Part shown: in pieces, positions 7,757 to 15,307 of the stretch
Layout of the letters: each line of letters starts with the position of its first letter
How positions within the stretch are numbered: the first letter of the stretch is position 1
Assembly: GCA_024225275.1 (NCBI GenBank)
Contig: JAAEMS010000004.1
Location: forward strand, 1 to 36,581
DNA length: 36,581 bases
Reading direction: 5' to 3'
From: Actinomycetes bacterium
GTDB taxonomy: Bacteria; Actinomycetota; Acidimicrobiia; Acidimicrobiales; JAAEMS01
Program-made: the position numbers and the translations under genes
Notes under the pieces: model-generated
The model's database searches: none
What the model saw: only the letters and a program-made list of their open reading frames with translations
Told to the model about the DNA's origin: nothing

Positions 7757-8398
7757 GTGACGACAACCACCACGATCAGGAAGCCGCTGCTGCGGGGCTG
7801 GTCGCATCTCGCCATGTTCCCGATGGCGATCGTCGCGGCCGGCTGGCTGGTAGTCGATGCCCCCACCAACCGGCGCTGGGGTGCGGTCATCTTTGGCCTG
7901 GCGGTGGCTTCCATGTTCGGGGCCAGTGCCCTCAACCATCGGGTCGACTGGTCGGCCAGGGGGGCCGAGCGGGCCCTCCAGCTCGACCACACCGCCATCT
8001 TCCTGTGCATCGCCGGCTCGTGGACCCCCGTGGGGATCCTGGCCTTGCACGGCCGACTGGCCGACCTCAGCGTGGCTGGTGTCTGGATGGTGGCCATCAC
8101 CGGGATCGTCTTCGAGTGGCTACCGGTCCGGGCTCCCAAGGGCTGGATCACCACCGTCACCATCGTCACCGGGTGGCTGGCCGTCATCACCGTGCCCAAA
8201 CTCTGGAGCGAGCTCGGCGCGGTGCCCACCACCCTGACCGTGCTGGGGGGCCTCGTGTACACGGCTGGGGCCTTGGGTCTGGGGGCCCGCTGGCCTGACC
8301 CCCGACCCGAGACGTTCGGCTACCACGAGATCTGGCACGTGATGGTGATCATCGCCGTCTCACTCCACTACACCGTCATGGCCGGCTGGGTGGTCTGA
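7757..8398 (+). CDS. Hemolysin III / PAQR-family (TrhA-like) membrane protein
   Basis: 213-residue polytopic membrane protein starting at a GTG, with an AGGAG sequence 12 bases upstream. The family hallmarks are RGWSHL near the N-terminus, the Ser and His in SALNHR, the LDHTAIFLCIAGSWTP motif and the C-terminal GYHEIWHVMV; together they supply the conserved Ser/Asp/His metal site of the CREST/PAQR superfamily. Seven hydrophobic segments can be counted. Bacterial TrhA members affect membrane energetics and lipid homeostasis; haemolysis is only the historical name. The length is normal for the family. The 153 bp upstream, shared with the divergent acidic-protein gene, holds the promoters; I see no strong operator there. 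Confidence 0.9.
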   Translation: MTTTTTIRKPLLRGWSHLAMFPMAIVAAGWLVVDAPTNRRWGAVIFGLAVASMFGASALNHRVDWSARGAERALQLDHTAIFLCIAGSWTPVGILALHGRLADLSVAGVWMVAITGIVFEWLPVRAPKGWITTVTIVTGWLAVITVPKLWSELGAVPTTLTVLGGLVYTAGALGLGARWPDPRPETFGYHEIWHVMVIIAVSLHYTVMAGWVV

Positions 8399-8407
8399 CC
8401 CGCTTCC

Positions 8408-8421
8408 TGCTCAGTCGAGCA
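8408..8421. terminator. Small hairpin between convergent genes
   Basis: TGCTC-agtc-GAGCA forms a 5-bp stem with a 4-base loop that includes the stop of the minus-strand pilus operon. It lies ten bases after the stop of the hemolysin III gene. There is no T tract, so it is a weak bidirectional terminator candidate. Confidence 0.35.
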
Positions 8422-8845
8422 CCAGGGGCCGGGCCGTCGATTCCACGCTGATCTCGATCTCGGAGGGCCCCAGGAGGATCCGGATGACCCCGAGCTCAAC
8501 CGTCGCCGTCAGGCCCACCGTCACCTCCTGATCGGTCACCGCCACCACCGGCGGCCCGCTCAGCATCAACTCGTCGGCCCGGTCCAGCACCACCTGCCAG
8601 GCTCGCCGGCTGGCATCCGCCGGCTCGAGAACCACCTCTCCTGTCTGGCGCACCTGCTCGGGGTCGATGGCGTCGACTGCGCTGAGGGCGGCCGCCTCGG
8701 CCACCCCAGCCAACTCGCGTCGGTCGGCCAGGACACGCCACAGGTCTATGGCCACGCCACCCAACAGGAGCAAGGCGAGGCAACAGCCGAGGCCGGCGAT
8801 CGTGACGGTTCCCCGGTCGTCGCCGCGGGAGGGGAAGGTCCTCAT
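8411..8845 (-). CDS. TadG/Rv3654c-like pilus locus protein
   Basis: 144 residues, last gene of the Tad operon. Its ATG overlaps the stop of the upstream gene as ATGA. After a short charged head, DDRGTVTIAGLGCCLALLLLGGVAIDLW gives a Gly preceding a hydrophobic helix, like the prepilin-type N-terminus of the TadE/TadG group, but the usual Glu at +5 after the Gly is Ala. The helix is followed by DRRELAGVAEAAALSAVDA, the secretion-helper pattern of Rv3654c-like proteins, and a C-terminal beta-rich part. It is probably a minor pilin or an exported accessory protein. Position and size match Rv3654c in the mycobacterial locus. Confidence 0.75.
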   Translation of the reverse strand: MRTFPSRGDDRGTVTIAGLGCCLALLLLGGVAIDLWRVLADRRELAGVAEAAALSAVDAIDPEQVRQTGEVVLEPADASRRAWQVVLDRADELMLSGPPVVAVTDQEVTVGLTATVELGVIRILLGPSEIEISVESTARPLVLD

Positions 8846-9246
8846 CGACTGGGGTAGGCCGGCACTGACTCGGAGTGCGAAGTTGTCCATCCGACGGCGC
8901 CGATGGGACCGAGCAGGGGTAGGTCGATGGCCGGCAGCTCGACGGTGACCATCACCGTGAACACGCCGGTGCGACCGGCCGGTTGGCCCTCGGCGGCCCA
9001 CGACAACGAACCCGGTGGCAGGCCCCAGGCCTGCTCGGCTGCCGTCACGGCCCCGGCCACGGCCGCGGGGTCAGCCTGGATGATCGCGGAGCGTGCCGCA
9101 GCGGTGGCCGCATCGCGCGCCCCCGCTTGCCGCTCGATCCACACCGGGACGGTGGCCAACAACATGGTGACCGGCACGAGCAACACTGCGACGACGAGGA
9201 CCAGTTCGAGGGCGGCGTGGCCGGTATCGCCAGTGCCCCGGCTCAC
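8842..9246 (-). CDS. TadE-like minor pilin
   Basis: 134 residues from a GTG that overlaps the upstream stop as GTGA, a strong reason for this start although the frame stays open to 9588. The N-terminus reads GDTG-HAALELVLVVAVLLVPV: Gly before the processing site, Glu at +5 and a hydrophobic helix, as in class III TadE prepilins. Next comes ERQAGARDAATAAARSAI, the conserved post-helix segment of TadE proteins, and a periplasmic beta-rich region (TGVFTVMVTVELPAIDLPLLG). It probably acts at the pilus base or tip after cleavage by a TadV-type prepilin peptidase, which is not in this window. It corresponds in order to Rv3655c. Confidence 0.8.
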   Translation of the reverse strand: MSRGTGDTGHAALELVLVVAVLLVPVTMLLATVPVWIERQAGARDAATAAARSAIIQADPAAVAGAVTAAEQAWGLPPGSLSWAAEGQPAGRTGVFTVMVTVELPAIDLPLLGPIGAVGWTTSHSESVPAYPSR

Positions 9247-9656
9247 GGAAGGGCCTCCGCCCACTCGGCCGAGGCCAGAGGATGGCGAGGGGCCACCGCA
9301 ACCACCCGCTGGCTCCAGTCGGGAACCCCGGGGAGCCAACCCCGGAACCGGACCTCGACCTCGAGTATCACCTGATCGGGTCCGACCCGACACGAAGGGG
9401 AGCCAACCCCATCGCCCAGGGAGCCGCCCAGCAGGCCATCGATCACGGTGGCGAACCGCTGCTCGCAGGAGTCGGCACCGGCCGCGGGCCGAGATCCGTC
9501 GGCTACCGCCTCCTGAGCCGCGGCCCGCACCGCCCCCCGGCCGTAGCCCCAGAGCAGGATCTGGGCGCCCAGCACAACGAACAAGCACAGACCACCCAGG
9601 GCGGCGACATGGCCTAGGGCCACCGACCCTTCATCCGGCCCGGCCCGACCCTTCAT
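9243..9656 (-). CDS. Pilin-like single-pass membrane protein of the Tad locus
   Basis: 137 residues. Its ATG overlaps the pilin stop as ATGA, and its own stop overlaps the next start as GTGA. The N-terminus MKGRAGPDEGSVALGHVAAL leads into a hydrophobic helix (about 16-33), then GAVRAAAQEAVADGSR and a C-terminal domain with two cysteines (DSCEQRF, SPSCRVG). It looks like another TadE-family paralogue, but the +5 residue after the likely processing Gly is Gly rather than Glu, so cleavage is uncertain. The mycobacterial locus has only two such genes after the pilin; this makes a third. Cysteine pairing outside the cell is an inference. Confidence 0.7.
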   Translation of the reverse strand: MKGRAGPDEGSVALGHVAALGGLCLFVVLGAQILLWGYGRGAVRAAAQEAVADGSRPAAGADSCEQRFATVIDGLLGGSLGDGVGSPSCRVGPDQVILEVEVRFRGWLPGVPDWSQRVVAVAPRHPLASAEWAEALP

Positions 9657-9886
9657 CCCACGCCCAGCTGCTGGCGGATCCAGCTGACCATGTCGAGGCC
9701 GACCTGTTCGAGCATGGCGAACACGGCCACCAACAGGGCGATGCTCAGGGCTGACACTCCCAGCCACTCGACCACCCCCGAGCCCCGGTCGCCGGCGCGG
9801 TCAGCGGGGTTCCACCCGAACCGAAGGTGATGGAGGAAGCAGATGATCGGGCCCGCCGGGGTTGGTGAGGTTTGGGTGATGGTCAT
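9653..9886 (-). CDS. Flp-type pilin (Rv3656c-like), probable major subunit
   Basis: 77 residues starting at the ATG at 9886, preceded by a good ribosome binding site (AGGAGA, about five bases upstream). This is the only member of the operon with a clear Shine-Dalgarno and a 28-bp gap before it, which fits high expression of a structural subunit. After a leader of about 33 residues the sequence reads RG-SGVVEWLGVSALSIALL: Gly at -1, Glu at +5, then one hydrophobic helix and a short amphipathic tail ending at VG. This is the class III (Flp) prepilin plan. The gene sits directly after tadC, as Rv3656c does in mycobacteria. Confidence 0.75.
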   Translation of the reverse strand: MTITQTSPTPAGPIICFLHHLRFGWNPADRAGDRGSGVVEWLGVSALSIALLVAVFAMLEQVGLDMVSWIRQQLGVG

Positions 9887-9914
9887 GGTCTCTCCTGAAA
9901 GCGAGGGGGTTGGG

Positions 9915-10853
9915 TCAGCGGATGCCGAAGACAATCGAAGGGATGGCGGCCGCGACGAAGAGCAACATCACGGGGGCGATGAGACCCAGCAGGGGCAGGA
10001 GCATGGCGGTTCGGCGAGTGACCGCCCGGCGGGCCATCTCCTCTCGACGACCAGCCCGGGTGTCGTCGGCCAGGGCCAGCAAGGATCCGGTCACATCGCC
10101 GCCGGAGCGACTGGAGGCGGCCAACAGCCGGTGGAGACGGGCCACCATGGGCTCAGGGGTGGCCGCGGCAAGATCCGACCACGCCTCGCGTGGGGATGTG
10201 CCGCCGCTGATCCAGGCCAGACCCTGCCTGAGCTCCTCGACCACCGGACCGCGCCCGAGCTCGGCCACCGAGCGGACGGCCTCGACCGGTCCGTGCCCGG
10301 TACGGACCCGCACGGCCAGCAGCTGGGCCACGGTGTAGAGCTCGTTTCGCATCCGGGCCCGGCGAAGATCGATCGCCGCCGCCAGGCGATTGCGCTCGCG
10401 GGTCCCGGCCGGAAAGGCCAGGCCGATCACGACCAGCGCCCTACCCACCGGGCCCATGTCGAGCAGTACCGCCAAGAGGGTCCCGGTGCCGACTCCGGCA
10501 CCCAGTGAGAAGAGCTGGCGGCGGCGCCAACCAGCGGGATCGAGATGCCGCCACCCGGCGTGACGCAGCCTCTGCTCGAGGCTGTCGGCGGTACCCAGAT
10601 CAACGAGTTGGGCCAGCCGACCGGCCACCCCATCAACCAAGGGTACAACCAGAGTCCTCACTCCGGCGTCGGGAACCGGACCGGCGAGAACTACGACCGG
10701 ATCGACGTATCCGGTACCCAACCGACTACGACTCCAGCCGGTGTAGGGCCGGACGCGTGGCCCCAGCCGGCGAGCCGGCGGGGCCAGGCGGCGGGTGATG
10801 CCGCCCACCACCAACCCCACGATAGAGGCCGCCAGAAGGGGGGATGGCGTCAT
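9915..10853 (-). CDS. tadC: TadC, inner-membrane platform protein of the Tad pilus
   Basis: 312 residues of the GspF/TadC type. An N-terminal hydrophobic stretch (about 7-19), a charged linker, membrane segments around 120-150, a cytoplasmic helical bundle (LRRARMRNELYTVAQLLAVRVRTG, the typical start of a GspF domain) and two C-terminal helices (LLPLLGLIAPVMLLFVAAAI, IPSIVFGI) are visible. It should pair with TadB as the platform on which the TadA ATPase acts. The ATG overlaps the tadB stop as ATGA. The 60-residue N-terminus is Pro/Arg-rich and divergent, but the GspF part is complete. Confidence 0.85.
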   Translation of the reverse strand: MTPSPLLAASIVGLVVGGITRRLAPPARRLGPRVRPYTGWSRSRLGTGYVDPVVVLAGPVPDAGVRTLVVPLVDGVAGRLAQLVDLGTADSLEQRLRHAGWRHLDPAGWRRRQLFSLGAGVGTGTLLAVLLDMGPVGRALVVIGLAFPAGTRERNRLAAAIDLRRARMRNELYTVAQLLAVRVRTGHGPVEAVRSVAELGRGPVVEELRQGLAWISGGTSPREAWSDLAAATPEPMVARLHRLLAASSRSGGDVTGSLLALADDTRAGRREEMARRAVTRRTAMLLPLLGLIAPVMLLFVAAAIPSIVFGIR

Positions 10854-11755
10854 GGTCGCATCCCGGCGGCCAGCACCCGCTCCTCGCCCAGCGAGCGGCC
10901 CAGCCGGGCGATGATGTGTAGACCAACGAGAACCAGGCCGGCGCCGGCCACGATGATCGCGGTACCGAATCCGGTGGCGTAGAACGATCGGTATTCGGGC
11001 GACCGGGCGATCAGCAGGGCCAGGACGGCAAAGGGCAGGAGTGCGGCCAGCCGCGCTTCGACCCGGGTCTCGAGTTGGGCGGTCTCGACGTCAGCCAACA
11101 GCCTCAGGTCGGCGCCGGTCGACTCGGCCAGATCGACGAGGATGTCAACCACGACCGAACTCCCCTGCTCGAACGCCACCAGGAGGATCTCGATGATCCG
11201 GTCCGAAACCGGGTCGGCCAGCTCCTCCCTGATCATCTCCAGGGCGGCCCGGGGATCGAGGGTGGTGGCGTTGGTCCGATATGGGGTGAATACAGGTCGG
11301 AGAGGTTCGGGCCCGCTGGTCGCCAACTCGATGAGAGCATCATGCAGGGACATCGGGGCCCGCAGGTTGGTGGCGAGATCGCGAAGGGCATCCGGCCACG
11401 CTTCGAGGCGGACCGCGGACCGCGCCCGGGCCCGCCGGTCGTGGGCCGCGGCTGGGCCCCCACCGGCCACCGCGGCGGCCACGACACCCAACCCGGGCGA
11501 CCAGGTGAGAGCCCAGACCGCGAGCCCAGAGGTCGCGGCCAGACCGACGGTGGCCACCACGAACCGTTCTACGCTCAAACCGAGTCCCGCCCGGTTGAGC
11601 CAGCCCTGGAGCCGGGGGCGAAGACGGGGCCCGGCTCGGGATCGGGCCGGCCTGGATCTTGGTTCCCGTCCACCCAATCCGAGGAGGCCGGCCACGAGCC
11701 GGCCGCCGGAGTAGGCCGCCACGAGGGCCGCGATCACGATCACAACCCCTTCCAT
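10850..11755 (-). CDS. tadB: TadB, inner-membrane platform protein of the Tad pilus
   Basis: 301 residues. N-terminal membrane helix (VVIVIAALVAAY), then more hydrophobic segments (about 80-110), a GspF-type cytoplasmic domain with DALRDLATNLRAPMSLHDAL and the acidic VAFEQGSSVVVDILVDLAEST, and two C-terminal helices (LAALLPFAVLALLIA, TAIIVAGAGLVLVGLHII). It partners TadC. It overlaps the 3' end of tadA by 16 bp and the start of tadC by 4 bp, so the three are surely co-translated. The order TadA-TadB-TadC is the standard Tad arrangement. Confidence 0.87.
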   Translation of the reverse strand: MEGVVIVIAALVAAYSGGRLVAGLLGLGGREPRSRPARSRAGPRLRPRLQGWLNRAGLGLSVERFVVATVGLAATSGLAVWALTWSPGLGVVAAAVAGGGPAAAHDRRARARSAVRLEAWPDALRDLATNLRAPMSLHDALIELATSGPEPLRPVFTPYRTNATTLDPRAALEMIREELADPVSDRIIEILLVAFEQGSSVVVDILVDLAESTGADLRLLADVETAQLETRVEARLAALLPFAVLALLIARSPEYRSFYATGFGTAIIVAGAGLVLVGLHIIARLGRSLGEERVLAAGMRP

Positions 11756-13041
11756 CCCTCGAGTAGCTCGGTGACCGACACCCCAATCGGCCGGAGGACC
11801 AGTTCGAGACGGTGGCCGAGCCCCAAGGGAAGCGGATTGCCAGTCCAGCGCAGCGGGCCGCCGAACTCGGCCCGCTGGAAGATCGGTTCGACCACGAAGT
11901 CATCGGCCCGCGCCGGGAGAGGTTGGACCGCCGAGATCTCCATCACCTGGCGCCGGGGCGAACCCTCGCCGGGCAGGGACGCCGGTTCGCGGGAGACGTG
12001 CAGGACCAGGTCGATGATGTTCGAGAACACCGACCTCACCTGCCGGTCCGACACATTGGCTCCCGCCATCACGGCCGTCGACTGGAGAGCCTGGAGCCCC
12101 TCCCGCGCTCCGTTGGCGTGAACGGTGGACAGTAGCCCCGACCCGGCGTTGCCGGCCCGGGTGAGCTCGTAGGCCTCAGCTCCCCGTACCTCACCCACCA
12201 CGATGAGGTCGGGGCGCATGCCCAATGCCATGCGCACCAGGGCGCGGAGATCGATCTCGTTGCGACCGTCCGGTCCGGCGGCCCGGGTCCGCCAGCGGGC
12301 ACCGGTGAGGTGACCGAGGGACAGCTCCGGGGTGTCCTCGCAGGCAATCACCCGCAGGGGTGGCGGTGCCGCCCGGAGCATCGCGTTGAGCAGGGTGGTT
12401 TTGCCGGAACCCGGCGGGCCGGTCACCAGCACTCCGGTTGGGGTTCGAAGCATGGCCATCAGCAGTCCCGCGGCCGCGTCGGACAGCATGTCGTGGGCCA
12501 CCAGCTGGTCGAGGGTCTCGCGCCGGAGAAGGTAGCGACGGAGGGTGACATCGATCGCGTCGGCGATGGGTGGAACGACGACCCCGAGGCGGGCGGTCCC
12601 GTCCAGGACCTGGGCCTGCACGATGGGTCGACTCTCGTCGACTGCCTGCCCCGACTCAGCCAAGAGCTTGCCGACCACGTGGGCGACCTCCGATTCGCTG
12701 ACCGGCTCGTCCAGGCTCCGCAGCCGACCCTCGTCGTCGATCCAGGTGACCTCCGTCCCATGGATCATGAGTTCCTCGTACCGGACCGAGCCGTCCACGA
12801 AGGGCGTGAGAGGTCCAAAGGCCAGCACCGAGCGCCGGAGTCTCTCGGCCATGTGATCAGGGCGAGCCAGGCGGCGGGCGGCAGAGTCGGCGCAGCTGGC
12901 CTGATAGGTATCGACCAGGCGGCGGACGGTGGCGGCCACCTCCTCGTCGTCGTCGAGCTCAGTGCCCAGGCCCCTCAACTCATCGAGGACCGCCAGGCGG
13001 AGCTGTTCGTAAGTGTCGGCCTCGTCAAGCGCCACCCTCAT
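11740..13041 (-). CDS. tadA: TadA/CpaF pilus assembly ATPase
   Basis: 433-residue secretion ATPase of the CpaF/TadA family, which powers Flp pilus extension at the cytoplasmic face of the membrane. Visible: an N-terminal domain with FVDGSVRYEELMIHG (81-95), Walker A GPPGSGKTTL (208-217), ASP-box Glu in IACEDTPEL, Walker B with RPDLIVVGEVRG (276-287) and the His box around STVHANG (305-311). All catalytic motifs are intact. The ATG at 13041 overlaps the stop of the CpaE-like gene as ATGA; the frame remains open upstream to 13290, but that part is antisense-like Arg/Pro/Gly sequence without homology. Length is normal for the family. Confidence 0.93.
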   Translation of the reverse strand: MRVALDEADTYEQLRLAVLDELRGLGTELDDDEEVAATVRRLVDTYQASCADSAARRLARPDHMAERLRRSVLAFGPLTPFVDGSVRYEELMIHGTEVTWIDDEGRLRSLDEPVSESEVAHVVGKLLAESGQAVDESRPIVQAQVLDGTARLGVVVPPIADAIDVTLRRYLLRRETLDQLVAHDMLSDAAAGLLMAMLRTPTGVLVTGPPGSGKTTLLNAMLRAAPPPLRVIACEDTPELSLGHLTGARWRTRAAGPDGRNEIDLRALVRMALGMRPDLIVVGEVRGAEAYELTRAGNAGSGLLSTVHANGAREGLQALQSTAVMAGANVSDRQVRSVFSNIIDLVLHVSREPASLPGEGSPRRQVMEISAVQPLPARADDFVVEPIFQRAEFGGPLRWTGNPLPLGLGHRLELVLRPIGVSVTELLEGWKGL

Positions 13042-14252
13042 CCTGCGACCACCTCTCGGGCCAGCCCTGCGACCGCGCGGTGGAAGGGGCCGCGGCCAAC
13101 GAGGGTGGCGTCCCAAGCCGCCCTCACGACCCGCGGGTCCTGGGGCAGGTGGACGATGTCGGCCACCCGACCACCTGCACTGTCGCGCAGGCTCTGCTCG
13201 AGCTCGATGCGTGACCCCACCCGCGCCGGGGAGCGGTTGACCGCAACCGTGACCGGGCCCACGTCGAGGGCATTGAGGTCCACCAGCCAATCGAGGAAAC
13301 GGACCAGACCGGACGGGGAACCGTCGAGGACCCCGACGATCCTGTCGGCCCGGGCGAGGCAGGTCCGGGTGCAGGCGAACCGGTCCACCCAGCGGGCCAG
13401 GTTCTCGACCAGTGGTCCGCAGTCGAGAACCACACCAGGCCAGCGATGGCCGAGCTCGTCGAGGGCGAGCTCGATGTCGTCGGGGTCGAGAAGGGACCAG
13501 TCGCGCCTACTGATGACGCCGGCCAATACGTCGAAGGGTCTCCCCCCGGGCGGGGCCACGGCCCGCGCCACCCCCTGATCGACTGGCGCTCCTTCGATCT
13601 GGGGGTGGACGCCACGCAGGATTTCGAGGGCGGTGATGAGATTGGGGTGGATCGGAAGAGCGAGGCGTCGAGCCACCGATGCGCCGACATCGTCGACATC
13701 CGCGAGCAACCAGCGGTCGGCGGGCCCCGAGAGCGAGGCCGCCAGTCCGATGGCCAGCTCGGTGCGGCCCACTCCAGGGGCCCCACCCACCGCAATGACC
13801 GGGCCGCGGCCGGCCCTTGCGGAACCGGGCGGCGGAGGGTCGACCCTGGCGATGATGGCCTCGAAGTCGTGCAGTACCTCGGGGTCACGACGGTGACGAC
13901 GCAACTCCTCGAGCAAGAAGCCGGGGTCGAGGTCACCTTCGAGCTGAACTCCGACCCCGGCTTCTTCGAGGTGATGACGGCCATGACCGTCGCTCTCGTC
14001 GGAGTCGAAGATCCCGACCACCCCCAGGCCATGGCGCTGTAGCTCGGTGATCAGAGGCAGGCTCAGGTACGAGGTGTCATCGTCGAGCACCAGGACGTCG
14101 AGTTCGTCGTGTCGGGCCCCGTCGAGATCACGGATGACGCGGACAATGACGTCGGTCTCATGGTCGCGGACATGGCGTTGGAGCGCGCCCCGCCATCCCC
14201 GCCCACTGGGCGCTACCCCCACCACGAACGGAGGTGGGGATGGAGCGCTCAC
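13038..14252 (-). CDS. CpaE/TadZ-like (Ssd-like) MinD-family ATPase with atypical P-loop
   Basis: 404 residues from a GTG overlapping the upstream stop as GTGA. The N-terminal 130 residues look like the receiver-like domain of CpaE/TadZ proteins (LDVLVLDDDTSYLSLPLI, VVGIFDSDESDG). The C-terminal part is a MinD/ParA-like ATPase: P-loop GGAPGVGRTELA (156-167), switch region LLADVDDVGASVARRL and VVLDCGPLVENLARWV. In the P-loop the invariant Lys is Arg163, and no signature KGG lysine is seen, so ATP hydrolysis may be weak or absent. TadZ proteins position the pilus machinery; the mycobacterial homologue at the same place (Rv3660c) has been called Ssd. Position, first before tadA, supports the call. 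Confidence 0.82.
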   Translation of the reverse strand: MSAPSPPPFVVGVAPSGRGWRGALQRHVRDHETDVIVRVIRDLDGARHDELDVLVLDDDTSYLSLPLITELQRHGLGVVGIFDSDESDGHGRHHLEEAGVGVQLEGDLDPGFLLEELRRHRRDPEVLHDFEAIIARVDPPPPGSARAGRGPVIAVGGAPGVGRTELAIGLAASLSGPADRWLLADVDDVGASVARRLALPIHPNLITALEILRGVHPQIEGAPVDQGVARAVAPPGGRPFDVLAGVISRRDWSLLDPDDIELALDELGHRWPGVVLDCGPLVENLARWVDRFACTRTCLARADRIVGVLDGSPSGLVRFLDWLVDLNALDVGPVTVAVNRSPARVGSRIELEQSLRDSAGGRVADIVHLPQDPRVVRAAWDATLVGRGPFHRAVAGLAREVVAG

Positions 14253-14887
14253 GACTGCTCCTCGCCTTGTTCGGCGGAGCGGGCCAGCTGCACTGCTCCG
14301 GCGTCGATGGCCACCGCCACCGCGAGAGCCTCCTCGGCATCGACCTCGACCACGACATACCACGGGCCCGAAGCAACGAACGGGCCGCCATCGGCCGCCG
14401 GGAGGTCGACAACCAGCAGCCCCGCGGCCACGACCCGGGCCGACCCATCGACCACCGAGATCACGTCGATGCGGTCGAGGAGGCGAAGCTGGCCCCCTAC
14501 CGCCCTCTCGGGCTCGACCGGGATGCTGAGTCGGGAACCCGCCGGGTGGGTGTCCAGGGGCTGGAGGTCGGTGCCCCGCAGGGGTGCCCCGGCCGCGACC
14601 GGACGGGACACCGCCACCTCGGTGAGGTCGTGGTCGGCCGGCACGAGGGCGGCGAGATCGGTGTCAGCCGGCAACACGACGACCCGCACCGCACCCGGGC
14701 CGAGACGGTCACCGGCCGACAGATCGGTGGCGGCGGCCAGGATCTCCTGAGTCTGTCCTTGTTGATGGAGAAGGCCAACAACCAGGATGAACGCGGCCAG
14801 GGCCGCGGCGACGGTCAGCAGATGAGATGGGGTGACCCGGGCGAGCAAGGCCCGGAGGACGGTGCGGTCCGGTCGAGGTGTGGACAC
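14249..14887 (-). CDS. CpaB/RcpC-like SAF-domain protein, first gene of Tad operon
   Basis: 212 residues. A short positive head, one membrane helix (about 22-40, LLTVAAALAAFILVVGLL), then a SAF-type domain beginning AAATDLSAGDRLGPGAV and continuing through SRPVAAGAPLRGTDLQPL, and a C-terminal region with VDVISV-like strands. CpaB/RcpC proteins work outside the inner membrane in the secretin/pilus channel. I start at the GTG at 14887 because a promoter is visible just upstream (TTGAGG, 17 bp, TACCGT, seven bases to GTG). The frame is open to 15181, but that stretch is antisense to the divergent regulator. The downstream gene overlaps by four bases. Confidence 0.78.
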   Translation of the reverse strand: MSTPRPDRTVLRALLARVTPSHLLTVAAALAAFILVVGLLHQQGQTQEILAAATDLSAGDRLGPGAVRVVVLPADTDLAALVPADHDLTEVAVSRPVAAGAPLRGTDLQPLDTHPAGSRLSIPVEPERAVGGQLRLLDRIDVISVVDGSARVVAAGLLVVDLPAADGGPFVASGPWYVVVEVDAEEALAVAVAIDAGAVQLARSAEQGEEQS

Positions 14888-15007
14888 GAACCCGACGGTA
14901 GGAACCAGCGGCCCGCCCCTCAATGGGGACCAGTCCCCACCTTTCTCCCGGAAGGAACCTGACCGGAAAGATTGCGTATCAAGCGTCGATTTCAGTAGCT
15001 TCGGTAC
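14888..15007. promoter_or_regulatory. Divergent promoters of Tad operon and BldC-like gene, with 16-bp dyad
   Basis: On the minus strand, TTGAGG (14923-14918), a 17-bp spacer and TACCGT (14900-14895) precede the GTG at 14887 by seven bases. On the plus strand, TTGCGT (14972-14977), an 18-bp spacer and TAGCTT (14996-15001) precede the ATG at 15008 by six bases. A perfect inverted repeat TGGGGAC-ca-GTCCCCA (14924-14939) abuts the pilus-operon -35 exactly. A direct repeat of CCGGAA lies at about 14948-14968. The dyad is a likely operator or activator site for the pilus operon. Confidence 0.6.
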
Positions 15008-15286
15008 ATGGAGGAGTCCACCCAGGGTCGGTCCTACGATGCAGTGCGGGCTGCGTACCCTCCGATGCTCAACACCGCCCAGGTGGCGGAACTGCTCGAT
15101 CTCAACCCGCGTACCGTGCTCGCCATGGCCGGTGATGGCCGCCTCCCCGCCAGCCGACTGCCGGGTGGTCGCAAGTTCCACTTCCTGCTCGAGGACATCC
15201 TGAGCACCCTGGCCGCCAACCGCGTCAGCCCTTCGGCCGACTCCGGTCTCAATGTCGAGGATCCGGCCTCCGTCGACACCGACTGA
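15008..15286 (+). CDS. BldC-like MerR/excisionase-type helix-turn-helix regulator
   Basis: 92 residues with one DNA-binding domain: MLNTAQVAELLDLNPRTVLA (20-39) is a winged helix-turn-helix start, GDGRLPASRLPGGRKFHF the wing, and LLEDILSTLAANR the final helix. This is the HTH_17/excisionase-like plan shared with BldC, a small developmental regulator in Streptomyces. There is no integrase nearby, so a phage excisionase is unlikely. The divergent position next to the Tad operon suggests, but does not prove, that it regulates pilus genes. TAGCTT six bases before the ATG suggests a leaderless transcript. Confidence 0.82.
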   Translation: MEESTQGRSYDAVRAAYPPMLNTAQVAELLDLNPRTVLAMAGDGRLPASRLPGGRKFHFLLEDILSTLAANRVSPSADSGLNVEDPASVDTD

Positions 15287-15307
15287 CCCCCCGGGCCCAA
15301 GCGGCGT

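Noticed and set aside
11740..13290. Longer TadA with 516 codons
   Set aside because: The upstream about 80 codons are antisense to the CpaE-like gene and rich in Arg, Gly and Pro, and the ATG at 13041 overlaps the previous stop in the pattern of the whole operon.
14249..15181. Longer SAF-domain protein with 310 codons
   Set aside because: The additional N-terminus is antisense to the BldC-like gene and crosses the promoter region. The GTG at 14887 has a complete promoter.
15008..15286. Phage excisionase
   Set aside because: The helix-turn-helix would fit, but there is no integrase, attachment repeat or phage gene nearby, and a BldC-like regulator divergent from the pilus operon is the simpler reading.
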